DNA of 64,000 bases from Sphingomonas xanthus (GCF_007998985.1 NZ_CP041659.1:372001-436000); one strand, 5' to 3'; counted from the first letter of the stretch, positions 52,904 to 61,413 are shown. Numbers and translations are program-made. Notes: generated by a model not told the origin, from the letters alone.

Positions 52904-52928
52904 AACGTACCACCCGTCCCATTGTTCC
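52904..52928 (-). promoter_or_regulatory. EcfG (general stress sigma) promoter
   Basis: Minus strand GGAAC-N16-CGTT, an exact match to the alphaproteobacterial EcfG consensus. The transcript would start near 52897 and read only the small protein at 52607-52831. Confidence 0.75.
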
Positions 52929-52982
52929 AATAATGACAGTTTTCCGCCGTTTTTGGCAGTTTAACTGGGAAACGTCCGAGTC

Positions 52983-53552
52983 TTAGCTTGTTGGTGCAGC
53001 GAGCACCGCGCAGGCAATGCGGCCGCCGCTGTTACCGCTAGGATCGGTCTTGTAATCATCGGCGTCGGCATGGATCACCAGGCTCGTTCCGTCGGCATCG
53101 CCAAGTGCATTGCCCGGTCCGGTCCGTGAAACGCCGCCGACTAGAAAGACGGTCGTCGCCTCGTCGGATCCTGCCGAAATATTCGCGAGATCACCCAGAT
53201 GGGCGCCTTCGGGATTGTCACGACCATGTTGCCTGTTCTCGGGATTCCAATGTCCTCCCGCGCTCTCGAACTTCGGCCCATCGCATCGTCCAATGGTGTG
53301 AAGATGCACACCGTGCGTCCCTGCCGAAATTCCATTGGCTGCCAGCCGCAATGTCACCCCATTGGCGTCCTCGCCGATCTCGACACGACCAATTTCCTTC
53401 CCGGAGCCGTCGAGCAACGGAACCGACTCTGCCGCGGCAGCGACATTATCTGCAGCAAGCGGCGCGTTGCCGGTCTGTTCGGCGTCCTGGGATTGGGAAC
53501 AGGCCGCCAGTGCGACCAGAGAGGCGATCAGGGGGAACCTACGGCGCGACAT
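52983..53552 (-). CDS. sodC: Cu/Zn superoxide dismutase, lipoprotein
   Basis: 189 residues. The signal peptide RRFPLIASLVALAACSQSQD ends in a lipobox (LAAC), so the enzyme is anchored in the periplasm. Metal ligands are in HGVHLHTIGRCDGPKFESAG and GHWNPENRQHG, with later HADADDY; the disulfide partner is GRIACAVL. It removes superoxide in the periplasm. It starts 2 bases after the stop of the OmpA-domain gene, so the two form an operon. Confidence 0.95.
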   Translation of the reverse strand: MSRRRFPLIASLVALAACSQSQDAEQTGNAPLAADNVAAAAESVPLLDGSGKEIGRVEIGEDANGVTLRLAANGISAGTHGVHLHTIGRCDGPKFESAGGHWNPENRQHGRDNPEGAHLGDLANISAGSDEATTVFLVGGVSRTGPGNALGDADGTSLVIHADADDYKTDPSGNSGGRIACAVLAAPTS

Positions 53553-53554
53553 GT

Positions 53555-53962
53555 CTACTCCTCGAAGACGATGACCACCCGCCGATTCTGCACTTCACGT
53601 ACGCCGTCGGCGGTTGGCACCAATGGTCGATCTTCCCCGAACGAGACGATCCGCATTGCGTTCCCAGGGATTGCGCGTTTCATCAGTTGATGACGGACTT
53701 CCTCCGCCCGCCGCAACCCGGCAGCGCGGTTCGTCGCGGCTGATCCGGATCGGTCGGTATGGCCCTCTAGAAGCAGTCGCGTTGCGCCTTTCATCGCATA
53801 GGCTGCTGCTACCCGGTCGAGGGTTGCCTCATCGTCGCGCCGCAGTTCAGGTCTGCCCCAGTCGAAAAAGACCATGACCGACGGTTGATTCGGCATCTCG
53901 CCCTGGGCAGCGGCCATATTGCCGATGCAAGCCAGCAAGACCGTCATCGCCTGAATCCGCAA
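53555..53962 (-). CDS. OmpA-domain peptidoglycan-binding protein, stand-alone
   Basis: 135 residues. A signal peptide (MRIQAMTVLLACIGNMAAAQ) is followed almost at once by an OmpA C-terminal domain: VMVFFDWGRPELRRDDEATL, LLLEGHTDRSGSAATNRAAG, RRAEEVRHQLMKR and NRRVVIVFEE. The Asp and Arg of the DAP-binding site (TD..N..LS..RA-type) are visible. There is no barrel; the neighbouring gene at 54100 encodes a barrel without this domain. Confidence 0.92.
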   Translation of the reverse strand: MRIQAMTVLLACIGNMAAAQGEMPNQPSVMVFFDWGRPELRRDDEATLDRVAAAYAMKGATRLLLEGHTDRSGSAATNRAAGLRRAEEVRHQLMKRAIPGNAMRIVSFGEDRPLVPTADGVREVQNRRVVIVFEE

Positions 53963-54035
53963 CCCGCGATCTCCCTTCCGTCTCAGTCTAACGGCTTAGG
54001 TCGTGGTCGATACCGGAGCAATGGCCGCAAGGCAC

Positions 54036-54073
54036 AAAAAGAAACCCCGGGAGGGCCGAAGCTCTCCCGGGGT
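54036..54073 (-). terminator. Rho-independent terminator of the outer-membrane barrel gene
   Basis: Minus strand ACCCCGGGAG / CTCCCGGGGT stem with a 10-base loop, followed by TTCTTTTTGTG. It separates the barrel gene from the OmpA-domain gene. Confidence 0.85.
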
Positions 54074-54099
54074 AACTTTTGCATCCAAGCCTGCCAGGC

Positions 54100-54945
<846 letters not shown>

Positions 54946-54965
54946 AATATTCCCCTTTCACATGC

Positions 54966-54980
54966 GTTCTAGATCAGAAC
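54966..54980. promoter_or_regulatory. Palindrome at the start of the barrel-gene transcript
   Basis: GTTCT-AGATC-AGAAC, perfect 5-base arms, between the promoter and the ribosome site of the gene at 54100-54945. Operator or 5' stem-loop. Confidence 0.4.
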
Positions 54981-54989
54981 TGCCGGAAC

Positions 54990-55018
54990 ACATTATGAGA
55001 GGGTAAGTTGCGGTGCAA
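54990..55018 (-). promoter_or_regulatory. Promoter of the outer-membrane barrel gene
   Basis: Minus strand TTGCAC, 17 bases, TAATGT. Predicted start near 54983, leader of about 37 bases. Confidence 0.65.
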
Positions 55019-55675
55019 GGTTTCAATTCTCGCTGCTGTTGCCGAAAAGCATCACTTTTAGAGAGGAACTGACGGGAAAGTTTCGGACCTATCCCGGATT
55101 GGCCTCAATCAATCCGTGCTCTCTCAGGGAGTTAAGGATGTCGGACAGAGCGCCTAGATTGCGTAAGTCGCAAGAAGTCGCGCCTTGCCGACGGTGGGCG
55201 ACCATCCAATTGTGCGGGGCGGAATACTGCGAAAACGCTGTCGACACCGCCAGCCGCCAGGTTGCCGCGGATTGATACATCGGGTGCTTTGCTCCGATAA
55301 GTGGCGCTCGGCGACACGTGGCGACTTCCGGCGCATGAATGATATTGCAGCGGTCGGCGAGCGCCTCAATGGACGCCTCTTCCTTGGCCGCGCGGCCAAG
55401 GTCCGGTCGCCGGCATGCGCCGCCCACTGGCAGGCCTTGCGGCCGCCTCCAGCACCACCGCCTTGTCCAACCAAGTTCCCACCCAAATAGAAAGGCCGAT
55501 AAAGCGTTCGCTCCCCGGCCCGCCGGAGCCTCGCGGTCCCGAATCACATTTTCGATTATTCATTAGGTGCCGGATGGGCTTGAAAATTTCGAACGCTTTT
55601 TACCTATGTGGCTGCCTGTGGAAGGAGTCCCGCGGTATGGCGGCGCTGCCGCGCCTCGCCCTCGGCGACCGGTTT
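55019..55675. other. Intergenic stretch without a convincing gene
   Basis: 657 bases between the barrel-gene promoter and the cspA promoter. Several open frames exist, none with both a ribosome site and convincing protein sequence. The best is a 63-codon minus-strand frame (55089-55280) whose end, LGALSDILNSLREHGLIE, looks like a winged-helix fragment; it may be a gene remnant. Confidence 0.5.
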
Positions 55676-55704
55676 TTGCTAATTTACGCCCGATGTTCTA
55701 CAAT
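55676..55704 (+). promoter_or_regulatory. cspA promoter
   Basis: TTGCTA, 17 bases, TACAAT. Transcription would start near 55711 and give a 123-base leader, in line with the long leaders of cold-shock genes. Confidence 0.65.
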
Positions 55705-55737
55705 CGCCGGGCTACCAGTCGCATGACGTGGGTCCTG

Positions 55738-55760
55738 AAGGCGTTCGTTCGCCTTTTCTC
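55738..55760 (+). promoter_or_regulatory. Terminator-like hairpin in the cspA leader
   Basis: AAGGCG-TTCGTT-CGCCTT followed by TTCTCCC, about 30 bases into the predicted leader. It may act as attenuator or as a temperature-sensitive fold. Confidence 0.4.
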
Positions 55761-55833
55761 CCTTCCTCTTACGCCTCTCTAGCTCGTCGGCGGGTCGAAG
55801 GTCGAACCGCCACCAATGGGAAAGACCCGAATA

Positions 55834-56037
55834 ATGCAAGGCACTGTCAAATTCTTCAATACTGCCAAGGGCTTCGGCTTCATCACGCCGGACGGCGGCG
55901 GGAACGATGCGTTCGTTCATGTCACCGCGCTTGAAGCGGCCGGGCTCAGCAGCCTGCAGGAAGGCCAGCAGGTCAGCTATGACCTCGCCCCCGACCGCCG
56001 CGGTCGCGAAAGCGCGACCAACGTCAAGGCGCTCTAG
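55834..56037 (+). CDS. cspA: Cold-shock domain protein
   Basis: 67 residues: MQGTVKFFNTAKGFGFITPD (RNP1 KGFGFI) and DAFVHVTALEAAGL (RNP2 FVHV), single cold-shock domain. It binds single-stranded RNA and melts structure. ATG 55834 matches the family start; an in-frame ATG at 55816 is less likely. A long leader with a hairpin precedes it. Confidence 0.95.
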   Translation: MQGTVKFFNTAKGFGFITPDGGGNDAFVHVTALEAAGLSSLQEGQQVSYDLAPDRRGRESATNVKAL

Positions 56038-56053
56038 TTCACGCTTTGGGGGT

Positions 56054-56078
56054 GGGTCCGGCGCTTGGCGTCGGACCC
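56054..56078 (+). terminator. Hairpin between cspA and the next small gene
   Basis: GGGTCCGGCG-CTTGG-CGTCGGACCC: 10-base stem with one G-T pair and a 5-base loop, no T tract. May be a partial terminator or 3'-end stabiliser. Confidence 0.45.
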
Positions 56079-56097
56079 TAACTCGGAAAGATAATCG

Positions 56098-56304
56098 ATG
56101 AAATCTACTGCAACGCAGTTTTACGAAGACCAGGCGGAACAGGCCCGTTCCAAGGTGGACTCCGAACCGCTCAAGAACGTCCGCGACAATCTGTCGCGGT
56201 GCGCCGATGCCTGGGATGTGTTGGCGTTGCGCTCGAAGCGATCTGATGAACTCCGCGCCAAGGAAGCGCTGCGCAAATTGAGCGACGCCCCTCACGCGCA
56301 ATAA
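56098..56304 (+). CDS. Small helical protein of unknown function
   Basis: 68 residues: MKSTATQFYEDQAEQARSKV, then PLKNVRDNLSRCADAWDVLA and a charged helix. The FYxxQAExAR ... LxNVRxxxxRxAxAWxxLA pattern recurs, to my knowledge, in short sphingomonad proteins of unknown role. GGAAAG lies eight bases before the ATG. It follows cspA by 60 bases and may be partly read from it. Confidence 0.7.
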   Translation: MKSTATQFYEDQAEQARSKVDSEPLKNVRDNLSRCADAWDVLALRSKRSDELRAKEALRKLSDAPHAQ

Positions 56305-56313
56305 GCCCGACGA

Positions 56314-56472
56314 TTATCGCCGTTCGCTGACCGGATCGATCCGGCGCGCGTCCGCGTCCATATGGTCCGCCAACATCAGCAAGGCGGCAAACCCGCCCTC
56401 GGTCCGTGCCCGGCGCGCAAGGCGCCGATAAGCCGCCGCTATCTCACGAAATTTTTCGGCCTCAGGCCGCAT
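56314..56472 (-). CDS. Small helical protein, 52 residues
   Basis: Minus-strand frame MRPEAEKFREIAAAYRRLAR, TEGGFAALLMLADHMDADAR, ending VSERR. The heptad-like pattern of Ala/Leu with charged residues is protein-like and similar in style to the gene at 56098, towards which it is convergent (9-base gap). No clear ribosome site precedes the ATG, and the true start could differ. Function unknown. Confidence 0.5.
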   Translation of the reverse strand: MRPEAEKFREIAAAYRRLARRARTEGGFAALLMLADHMDADARRIDPVSERR

Positions 56473-56982
56473 AGCGGGTCATGGGCTGCGGCGTACCGTG
56501 GATTCTCGCCCGTTCGATCTGCGATCCATAAAGTTTCGCCAATTGGCGATGGGCAGACCGCGACCGCTCGCAGCGTGCCCCATCGGCCAACTGGAGGGAC
56601 ACCGCATATCGCTGATAAAGGTAATTGAGATCCAATATTATTCTCCCTGTTCAAGCGGGAGCACTCAGGTCTCTCGGTCACGTAATGCTTGGGGTCGGGC
56701 ACGCGATAGCTTCTTATAGCATATCCTGGATCCGTCATCCATTTGATATTTTAATTTGGCCCCGCAGTTGTCTTAGCCAACATCAGTCTCTATAGCTTTT
56801 ATTCGGAGGATACTTAATCGGCGAGAACAATTTTGTTAAGAAATTGTTTGCATACCAAGCCAACTATCCCTCCCCGAACCTTTCCCCAAGCGGGTTGAGG
56901 TCCGCCATTTTCCCTTCGTGTCGGGTTTGACGAACGCCAGCGCGCGGTTGTCCCGGACACCATTGCCACTGAAAGAACTCCT
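56473..56982. other. AT-rich intergenic stretch
   Basis: 510 bases with no supported gene. From about 56690 to 56870 the sequence is strikingly AT-rich for this genome (for example TTTGATATTTTAATTTGG and TTTTGTTAAGAAATTGTTTG). GGAGG at 56804-56808 has no start codon at the right distance. Confidence 0.6.
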
Positions 56983-57096
56983 ATGAAACGCAATCAATCG
57001 ATCCGGCCCCGCCCAAGCGCTCCGGCCATCAGCGCGCGGCCCGTGGCGGCGCGCGATGCCATCGCCTATCGCGCCGCGCTCGCCATTCTCGGCTGA
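56983..57096 (+). CDS. Possible 37-residue basic peptide
   Basis: Frame MKRNQSIRPRPSAPAISARP to AIAYRAALAILG, Arg-rich with a hydrophobic end. The upstream sequence is only a weak ribosome site (GAAAGAAC), but a strong hairpin follows six bases after the stop (57102-57131), which fits a short transcription unit. May be non-coding. Confidence 0.35.
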   Translation: MKRNQSIRPRPSAPAISARPVAARDAIAYRAALAILG

Positions 57097-57101
57097 AGGT
57101 G

Positions 57102-57131
57102 GCGCCCCGGCCCTACGAAGGGTCGGGGCGC
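57102..57131. terminator. GC hairpin between convergent units
   Basis: GCGCCCCGGCCC-TACGAA-GGGTCGGGGCGC: 12-base stem with one G-T pair. No T tract. Lies between the 37-codon frame and the end of hsp20. Confidence 0.5.
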
Positions 57132-57146
57132 TCCTCATGACCCCGC

Positions 57147-57620
57147 TCAGGCGTCGGCGGTTTCGGCCGCTTTCGCCTCGATCGCGTCATGCTGCGGCTG
57201 CACGCCGCCGATCGCGATCTTGCGCGGCTTCATCGCTTCGGGGATCTCCCGGACCAGGGCGATCGACAGAAGGCCGTCCTGCAGGTCGGCGCTTGCAACC
57301 TTGATATGGTCGGCGAGGCCGAAGCGCCGCTCGAATGATCGGTTGGCGATCCCGCGGTGAACGAACTCGGCCTTGCCGTCCTCACCCTTCTTGCCGGTGA
57401 CCACCAGTTGGTTCTGCTGGGCGGTGATGTCGATCTCGCCTGGCTTGAACCCGGCCACCGCCAGGTCGATCCGGTACTGGTTTTCGTCCAACTTGATGAG
57501 GTCGAAGGGCGGATAATTTTCGCCTGATGCGGCCAGGCTGCTGTTTTCCAGCAGGTCAAACAACCGATCGAAACCGATGGTCGAGCGCCGGTAGGGCGCA
57601 AAGTCAAAAGCACTACGCAT
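57147..57620 (-). CDS. Small heat-shock protein (Hsp20 / IbpA type)
   Basis: 157 residues: MRSAFDFAPYRRSTIGFDRL and FDLLEN at the N-terminus, then the alpha-crystallin domain (YPPFDLIKLDENQYRIDLAV, GFKPGEIDITAQQNQLVVTG, HRGIANRSFERRFGLADHIK) and the GLLSIALVREIPEAMKPRKI end with the IxI-like motif. ATP-independent holdase. GGAGG eight bases before ATG 57620 fixes the start. The leader has a ROSE-like hairpin and a CTTGAA heat-shock -35. Confidence 0.95.
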   Translation of the reverse strand: MRSAFDFAPYRRSTIGFDRLFDLLENSSLAASGENYPPFDLIKLDENQYRIDLAVAGFKPGEIDITAQQNQLVVTGKKGEDGKAEFVHRGIANRSFERRFGLADHIKVASADLQDGLLSIALVREIPEAMKPRKIAIGGVQPQHDAIEAKAAETADA

Positions 57621-57624
57621 ATTG

Positions 57625-57645
57625 ATGTCCTCCATTGAGCAACAT
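57625..57645 (-). promoter_or_regulatory. ROSE-like RNA thermometer hairpin of hsp20
   Basis: Minus strand ATGTTGCTC-AAT-GGAGGACAT. ATGTT pairs with GACAT, CTC pairs with GAG of the Shine-Dalgarno, and a single G is bulged between them, which is the signature of ROSE elements (TTGCT opposite the ribosome site). Confidence 0.6.
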
Positions 57646-57719
57646 TTCGGGCGGGAGGAGGGGTCCTCGCGGGCCCTTTCGTCCCGTCACCGGCCCCGAT
57701 CAGGCGGCCGGCGCCGCCG

Positions 57720-57747
57720 ATCTGGTTTTTTCGACCGCTATTTCAAG
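57720..57747 (-). promoter_or_regulatory. Candidate RpoH promoter of hsp20
   Basis: Minus strand CTTGAA, 16 bases, CCAGAT. The -35 is a perfect heat-shock element, the -10 a weaker match. It would give a leader of about 90 bases, the usual length for ROSE-controlled genes. Confidence 0.5.
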
Positions 57748-57754
57748 ACCCTGC

Positions 57755-57784
57755 TTGGCAGGCCGCGCGCCGCTCTCCTATAGC
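57755..57784 (+). promoter_or_regulatory. parE promoter, probably leaderless
   Basis: TTGGCA, 18 bases, TATAGC. The -10 ends eight bases before the ATG at 57793, and no ribosome site is present. Confidence 0.5.
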
Positions 57785-57792
57785 CTTGCCCA

Positions 57793-59775
57793 ATGTCCGA
57801 TCTCTTCGCTTCCGGCGCCCAGACCCCGGCCGACAATTATGATGCCTCGGCGATCGAGGTGCTCGAGGGGCTGGAGCCTGTCCGGCGCCGGCCCGGCATG
57901 TATATCGGCGGGACCGATGCCCGCGCTCTTCACCACCTCGCCGCCGAGGTGATCGACAACTCGATGGACGAGGCCGTCGCCGGCCATGCCAGCCGGATCG
58001 AAGTGGTGCTGGATCCCGGCAACCGGCTCACCGTCTCCGACAACGGTCGCGGCATTCCGGTCGATCCGCATCCCAAATACCCCGGCAAGTCGGCGCTTGA
58101 GGTGATCCTCACCACCCTCCATTCCGGCGGCAAGTTCGAAGGCAGGGCCTATTCGACTTCCGGCGGCCTTCACGGCGTCGGCGTCAGCGTGGTCAACGCT
58201 CTTTCGACCGACACGGTGGTCGAGGTCGCCCGCGAGAAGAAGCTCTACCGGCAGCAGTTCGCCAAGGGTGTCGCCACCTCTAAGCTGGAGGAGGTGGGCG
58301 CAGCGCCGAACCGTCGCGGTACCACCGTCAGTTTCACGCCCGATCCCGAAATCTTCGGGGCCGACGCGACCTTCAGCGCCGAGCGGCTGTACAAGCTTGC
58401 CCGGTCAAAGGCCTATCTGTTCGCCGGGGTTGAGATTCGCTGGCGCTGCGATCCTTCGCTCGCGACGGACGACGTCCCCGAACAGGCGGTGTTCCAGTTT
58501 CCCGGCGGCCTCGCCGACCATCTGAACGAGCAGCTCGGCGACCGCGAATGCGTCACCAGCCCGTCGTTCGCGGGGCGGCAGGACTTTCCCGACGGTCAGG
58601 GCTCGGCCGAATGGGCGGTCGCTTGGCCGGTGTGGAGCGACGGCGCCTCGACCAGCTATTATTGCAACACCATCCCGACGCCCGACGGCGGCACGCATGA
58701 AGCGGGCCTTCGGGCGGCGCTGACCAAGGGCATTCGCGCCTTCGCTGACCTCGTCGGCCAGAAAAAGGCCAAGGATATCACCCCGGACGACGTGTTCAAT
58801 GGGGTCGAGCTGATGCTCAGCGTGTTTATCCGTAACCCGCACTTCCAGAGTCAGACAAAGGACCGGCTCACCAGCCTTGAGGCCGCGCGCTTCGTCGAGG
58901 CCGCGGTGCGCGATCATTTCGACCATTATCTTGCCGACAATATGGACCGCGGTCGTGCGCTGCTGGGCGCCGTCCTCGAACGGATGGACGAGCGGCTGAA
59001 GCGCCGCGCCGAGCGAGAGGTGAAGCGCAAGACCGCGACCTCGGCGCGCAAGCTTCGCCTCCCCGGAAAGCTCACCGACTGCGCCAATGACGATGCCGAA
59101 GGTACCGAACTGTTCATCGTCGAAGGCGACAGCGCCGGCGGCAGCGCCAAGCAGGCGCGCAACCGCAAGACCCAGGCGATCCTTCCGATCCGCGGCAAAA
59201 TCCTCAACGTCGCCTCGGCCACCGCCGACAAGATCCGCGCCAACCAGGAAATCGCCGATCTCCAACAGGCACTGGGCTGTGGCATCCGCGACAAATTTTC
59301 CGAAGACGCGCTGCGCTATGAACGGGTCATCATCATGACCGATGCCGACGTCGACGGGGCGCATATCGCGACGCTGCTGATGACCTTCTTCTTCCAGGAA
59401 ATGCCGGAACTGGTGCGCCGCGGCCACCTCTACCTCGCCCAGCCGCCGCTTTACCGCCTGACCAGCGGCGCCAAGTCCGCCTACGCCCGCGACGACGCCC
59501 ATCGCGCCGAGCTTGAACGGACGGAATTCAAGAGCCGCAAGGTCGAGGTCGCGCGCTTCAAGGGACTTGGGGAAATGAACCCGCAGCAATTAAGGGAAAC
59601 GACGATGGACCCCGCGTCCCGGTCGCTGATCCGGATCACCCTGCCATCGGAGTATCAGGACCGTCAGCCGGTCCGCGACCTCGTCGACCGACTTATGGGC
59701 AAGAACCCCGAACACCGCTTCCAATTCATCCAAAGCCGGGCGAGCGCGCTGAGCGGGGATGAAATCGACGCCTAG
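57793..59775 (+). CDS. parE: DNA topoisomerase IV subunit B
   Basis: 660 residues. GHKL ATPase: VIDNSMDEAVAGHA, VSDNGRGIPVDPHPKYPGKS, LHSGGKFEGRAYSTSGGLHG and GVGVSVVNALS. TOPRIM: ELFIVEGDSAGGSAKQARNR, ILPIRGKILNVASA and IIMTDADVDGAHIATLLMTF. The length and YPGKSALEV insertion-free order fit ParE rather than GyrB (about 800 residues). Decatenates daughter chromosomes with ParC, which is not in the window. Confidence 0.94.
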   Translation: MSDLFASGAQTPADNYDASAIEVLEGLEPVRRRPGMYIGGTDARALHHLAAEVIDNSMDEAVAGHASRIEVVLDPGNRLTVSDNGRGIPVDPHPKYPGKSALEVILTTLHSGGKFEGRAYSTSGGLHGVGVSVVNALSTDTVVEVAREKKLYRQQFAKGVATSKLEEVGAAPNRRGTTVSFTPDPEIFGADATFSAERLYKLARSKAYLFAGVEIRWRCDPSLATDDVPEQAVFQFPGGLADHLNEQLGDRECVTSPSFAGRQDFPDGQGSAEWAVAWPVWSDGASTSYYCNTIPTPDGGTHEAGLRAALTKGIRAFADLVGQKKAKDITPDDVFNGVELMLSVFIRNPHFQSQTKDRLTSLEAARFVEAAVRDHFDHYLADNMDRGRALLGAVLERMDERLKRRAEREVKRKTATSARKLRLPGKLTDCANDDAEGTELFIVEGDSAGGSAKQARNRKTQAILPIRGKILNVASATADKIRANQEIADLQQALGCGIRDKFSEDALRYERVIIMTDADVDGAHIATLLMTFFFQEMPELVRRGHLYLAQPPLYRLTSGAKSAYARDDAHRAELERTEFKSRKVEVARFKGLGEMNPQQLRETTMDPASRSLIRITLPSEYQDRQPVRDLVDRLMGKNPEHRFQFIQSRASALSGDEIDA

Positions 59776-59869
59776 CGCTGCGATCGCTCAACGCGAAACG
59801 AAGACCTGTCGGGTTTAGACAGACCGGCGCCCTTTTGCGCGCCGCATCTCGTGATCGTCCCATGCTCGC

Positions 59870-59916
59870 AGGAGGTGACTATGGCATCCTGCCAGGCCGA
59901 GAAGTATCATACATAG
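59870..59916 (+). other. Perfect ribosome site with an 11-codon frame
   Basis: AGGAGGTGA (59870-59878) precedes ATG 59881 by two bases; the frame encodes MASCQAEKYHT and stops at 59914-59916. Nothing convincing follows before the convergent ugd gene. May be a leader peptide, a decayed gene start, or chance. Confidence 0.3.
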
Positions 59917-60005
59917 TAGAAATACGTTCCGCAGGCGCGTGTCGCGGCGCGATCATCTTCGCCGATCATCAGGGCATCGGGCTTCGGACTACCAACTTCT
60001 GCGGA

Positions 60006-61316
60006 TCAAACCTGCCCGCGGCCGACCCCCTGATATTCAAGACCCGCAGCTTCGGCCTCGGCCCTGTCGTAGATGTTGCGCAGGTCGACCAGCATGCGCC
60101 CGCGCATCCGGCCAGCCAATTCCTTCAGGTTCAGCGCGCGAAATTCGTCCCACTCGGTGACGATCACCAGCGCGTCGGCGCCGTCGGCGACAGCTTCCGC
60201 ATTGTCGGCATAATCGATCTCGCCAAGCAGCGGCTCGGCCTGCTCGCGGCCGACCGGGTCAAAGGCGATTACGCTTGCACCGCCGGCGACCAGTCCCTTG
60301 ACCAGCGGGATCGAGGGCGCGTCGCGCATATCGTCGGTATTGGGCTTGAAGGTCAGCCCAAGGACCCCGATGCGCTTGCCCGCAAGGTCGCCGCCAACCG
60401 CTTCGCGCACCCGCCCGGCCATGGCGTCCTTGCGATCATCGTTGACCTCGACGACCGTCGACACGATCCGCTGGCGAATGCCAGCATCCTCGGCGGTCTT
60501 GAGCAGCGCCAGCGTGTCCTTGGGGAAGCAGCTCCCACCATAGCCCGGACCTGCATGAAGGAATTTGGGTCCGATGCGATTGTCGAGGCCGATGCCGCGC
60601 GCCAGGTCCTGAACATCGGCGCCGACCGCTTCGCACAGGTCGGCCATTTCGTTGATGAAGCTGATCTTGGTCGCAAGGAAGGCGTTGGCGGCATATTTGG
60701 TCAGCTCAGCCGTCCTCCGGCTAGTGAACAGCAGCGGAGCCCGGTTGAGGAACAGCGGACGATAGATTTCGGCAAGCACTTCGCGGGCCCGCTCATCCTC
60801 GGCGCCGACCAGGATTCGGTCGGGATGCTTGAAGTCGGCGATTGCCGCCCCTTCGCGCAGGAATTCGGGATTGGAGGCCACCGACACGCCCACGGGCGCG
60901 CCCTGCTCCTCCAGCAAGGCGGCGATCCGGTCGCCGGTGCCGACCGGGACGGTCGACTTGGTGACGACCACGATCGGCCGATCGATCAGCCCCGCCAGTT
61001 CTTCGACCGCGGCAAAGACATAGCTGAGGTCGGCATGGCCGTCGCCCCGTCGGGACGGGGTGCCGACGGCGATGAACACCGCCCCTGCATCCGCGACCGC
61101 GCTCGCCAGGTCGGTGGTAAAGGCCAGCCGGCCGCGTTCGACATTGGCCTTAACCAGCGCCTCGAGGCCCGGCTCCCAGATCGGCATCCGGCCGGCCAGC
61201 AGCCCGTCGATCTTGCATTGGTCCTTGTCGACGCAGGTCACATGGTGGCCGAAGTCGGCGAGACAGGTTCCCGAAACAAGGCCGACGTAGCCGGTCCCGA
61301 TCATGGCGATACGCAT
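60006..61316 (-). CDS. ugd: UDP-glucose 6-dehydrogenase
   Basis: Oxidises UDP-glucose to UDP-glucuronate for exopolysaccharide or LPS. 436 residues. NAD site MRIAMIGTGYVGLVSGTCLA; substrate and catalytic sites VGTPSRRGDGHADLSYV, STVPVGTGD, SNPEFLREGAAIADF and GGSCFPKDTLALLK with the nucleophilic Cys; C-terminal GLTFKPNTDDMRDAPSIPL. ATG 61316 preferred over GTG 61325. Divergent from the potassium channel gene. Confidence 0.96.
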   Translation of the reverse strand: MRIAMIGTGYVGLVSGTCLADFGHHVTCVDKDQCKIDGLLAGRMPIWEPGLEALVKANVERGRLAFTTDLASAVADAGAVFIAVGTPSRRGDGHADLSYVFAAVEELAGLIDRPIVVVTKSTVPVGTGDRIAALLEEQGAPVGVSVASNPEFLREGAAIADFKHPDRILVGAEDERAREVLAEIYRPLFLNRAPLLFTSRRTAELTKYAANAFLATKISFINEMADLCEAVGADVQDLARGIGLDNRIGPKFLHAGPGYGGSCFPKDTLALLKTAEDAGIRQRIVSTVVEVNDDRKDAMAGRVREAVGGDLAGKRIGVLGLTFKPNTDDMRDAPSIPLVKGLVAGGASVIAFDPVGREQAEPLLGEIDYADNAEAVADGADALVIVTEWDEFRALNLKELAGRMRGRMLVDLRNIYDRAEAEAAGLEYQGVGRGQV

Positions 61317-61413
61317 GGGTGACACTCTCGTTAGGGGCTTTGTGGGGCCTTTAACCAGCGCGTCCCGCGATGGCCACCTTTACGTGCGCCGTGGCTCGGC
61401 TAAAGGTCAGCCG

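Noticed and set aside
54985..55009. GGAAC-N16-AGTT on the plus strand, resembling an EcfG promoter
   Set aside because: It overlaps the strong minus-strand barrel-gene promoter, the -10 lacks the conserved C, and no convincing gene follows on the plus strand.
55089..55280. 63-codon minus-strand frame with a winged-helix-like end
   Set aside because: Ribosome site is 11 bases away and weak, and the N-terminal half is not family-like; kept only as a possible remnant in the intergenic note.
56824..56852. AGAAC-N16-TGTT before the 37-codon frame
   Set aside because: Both halves deviate from the EcfG consensus in an AT-rich region where such matches arise by chance.
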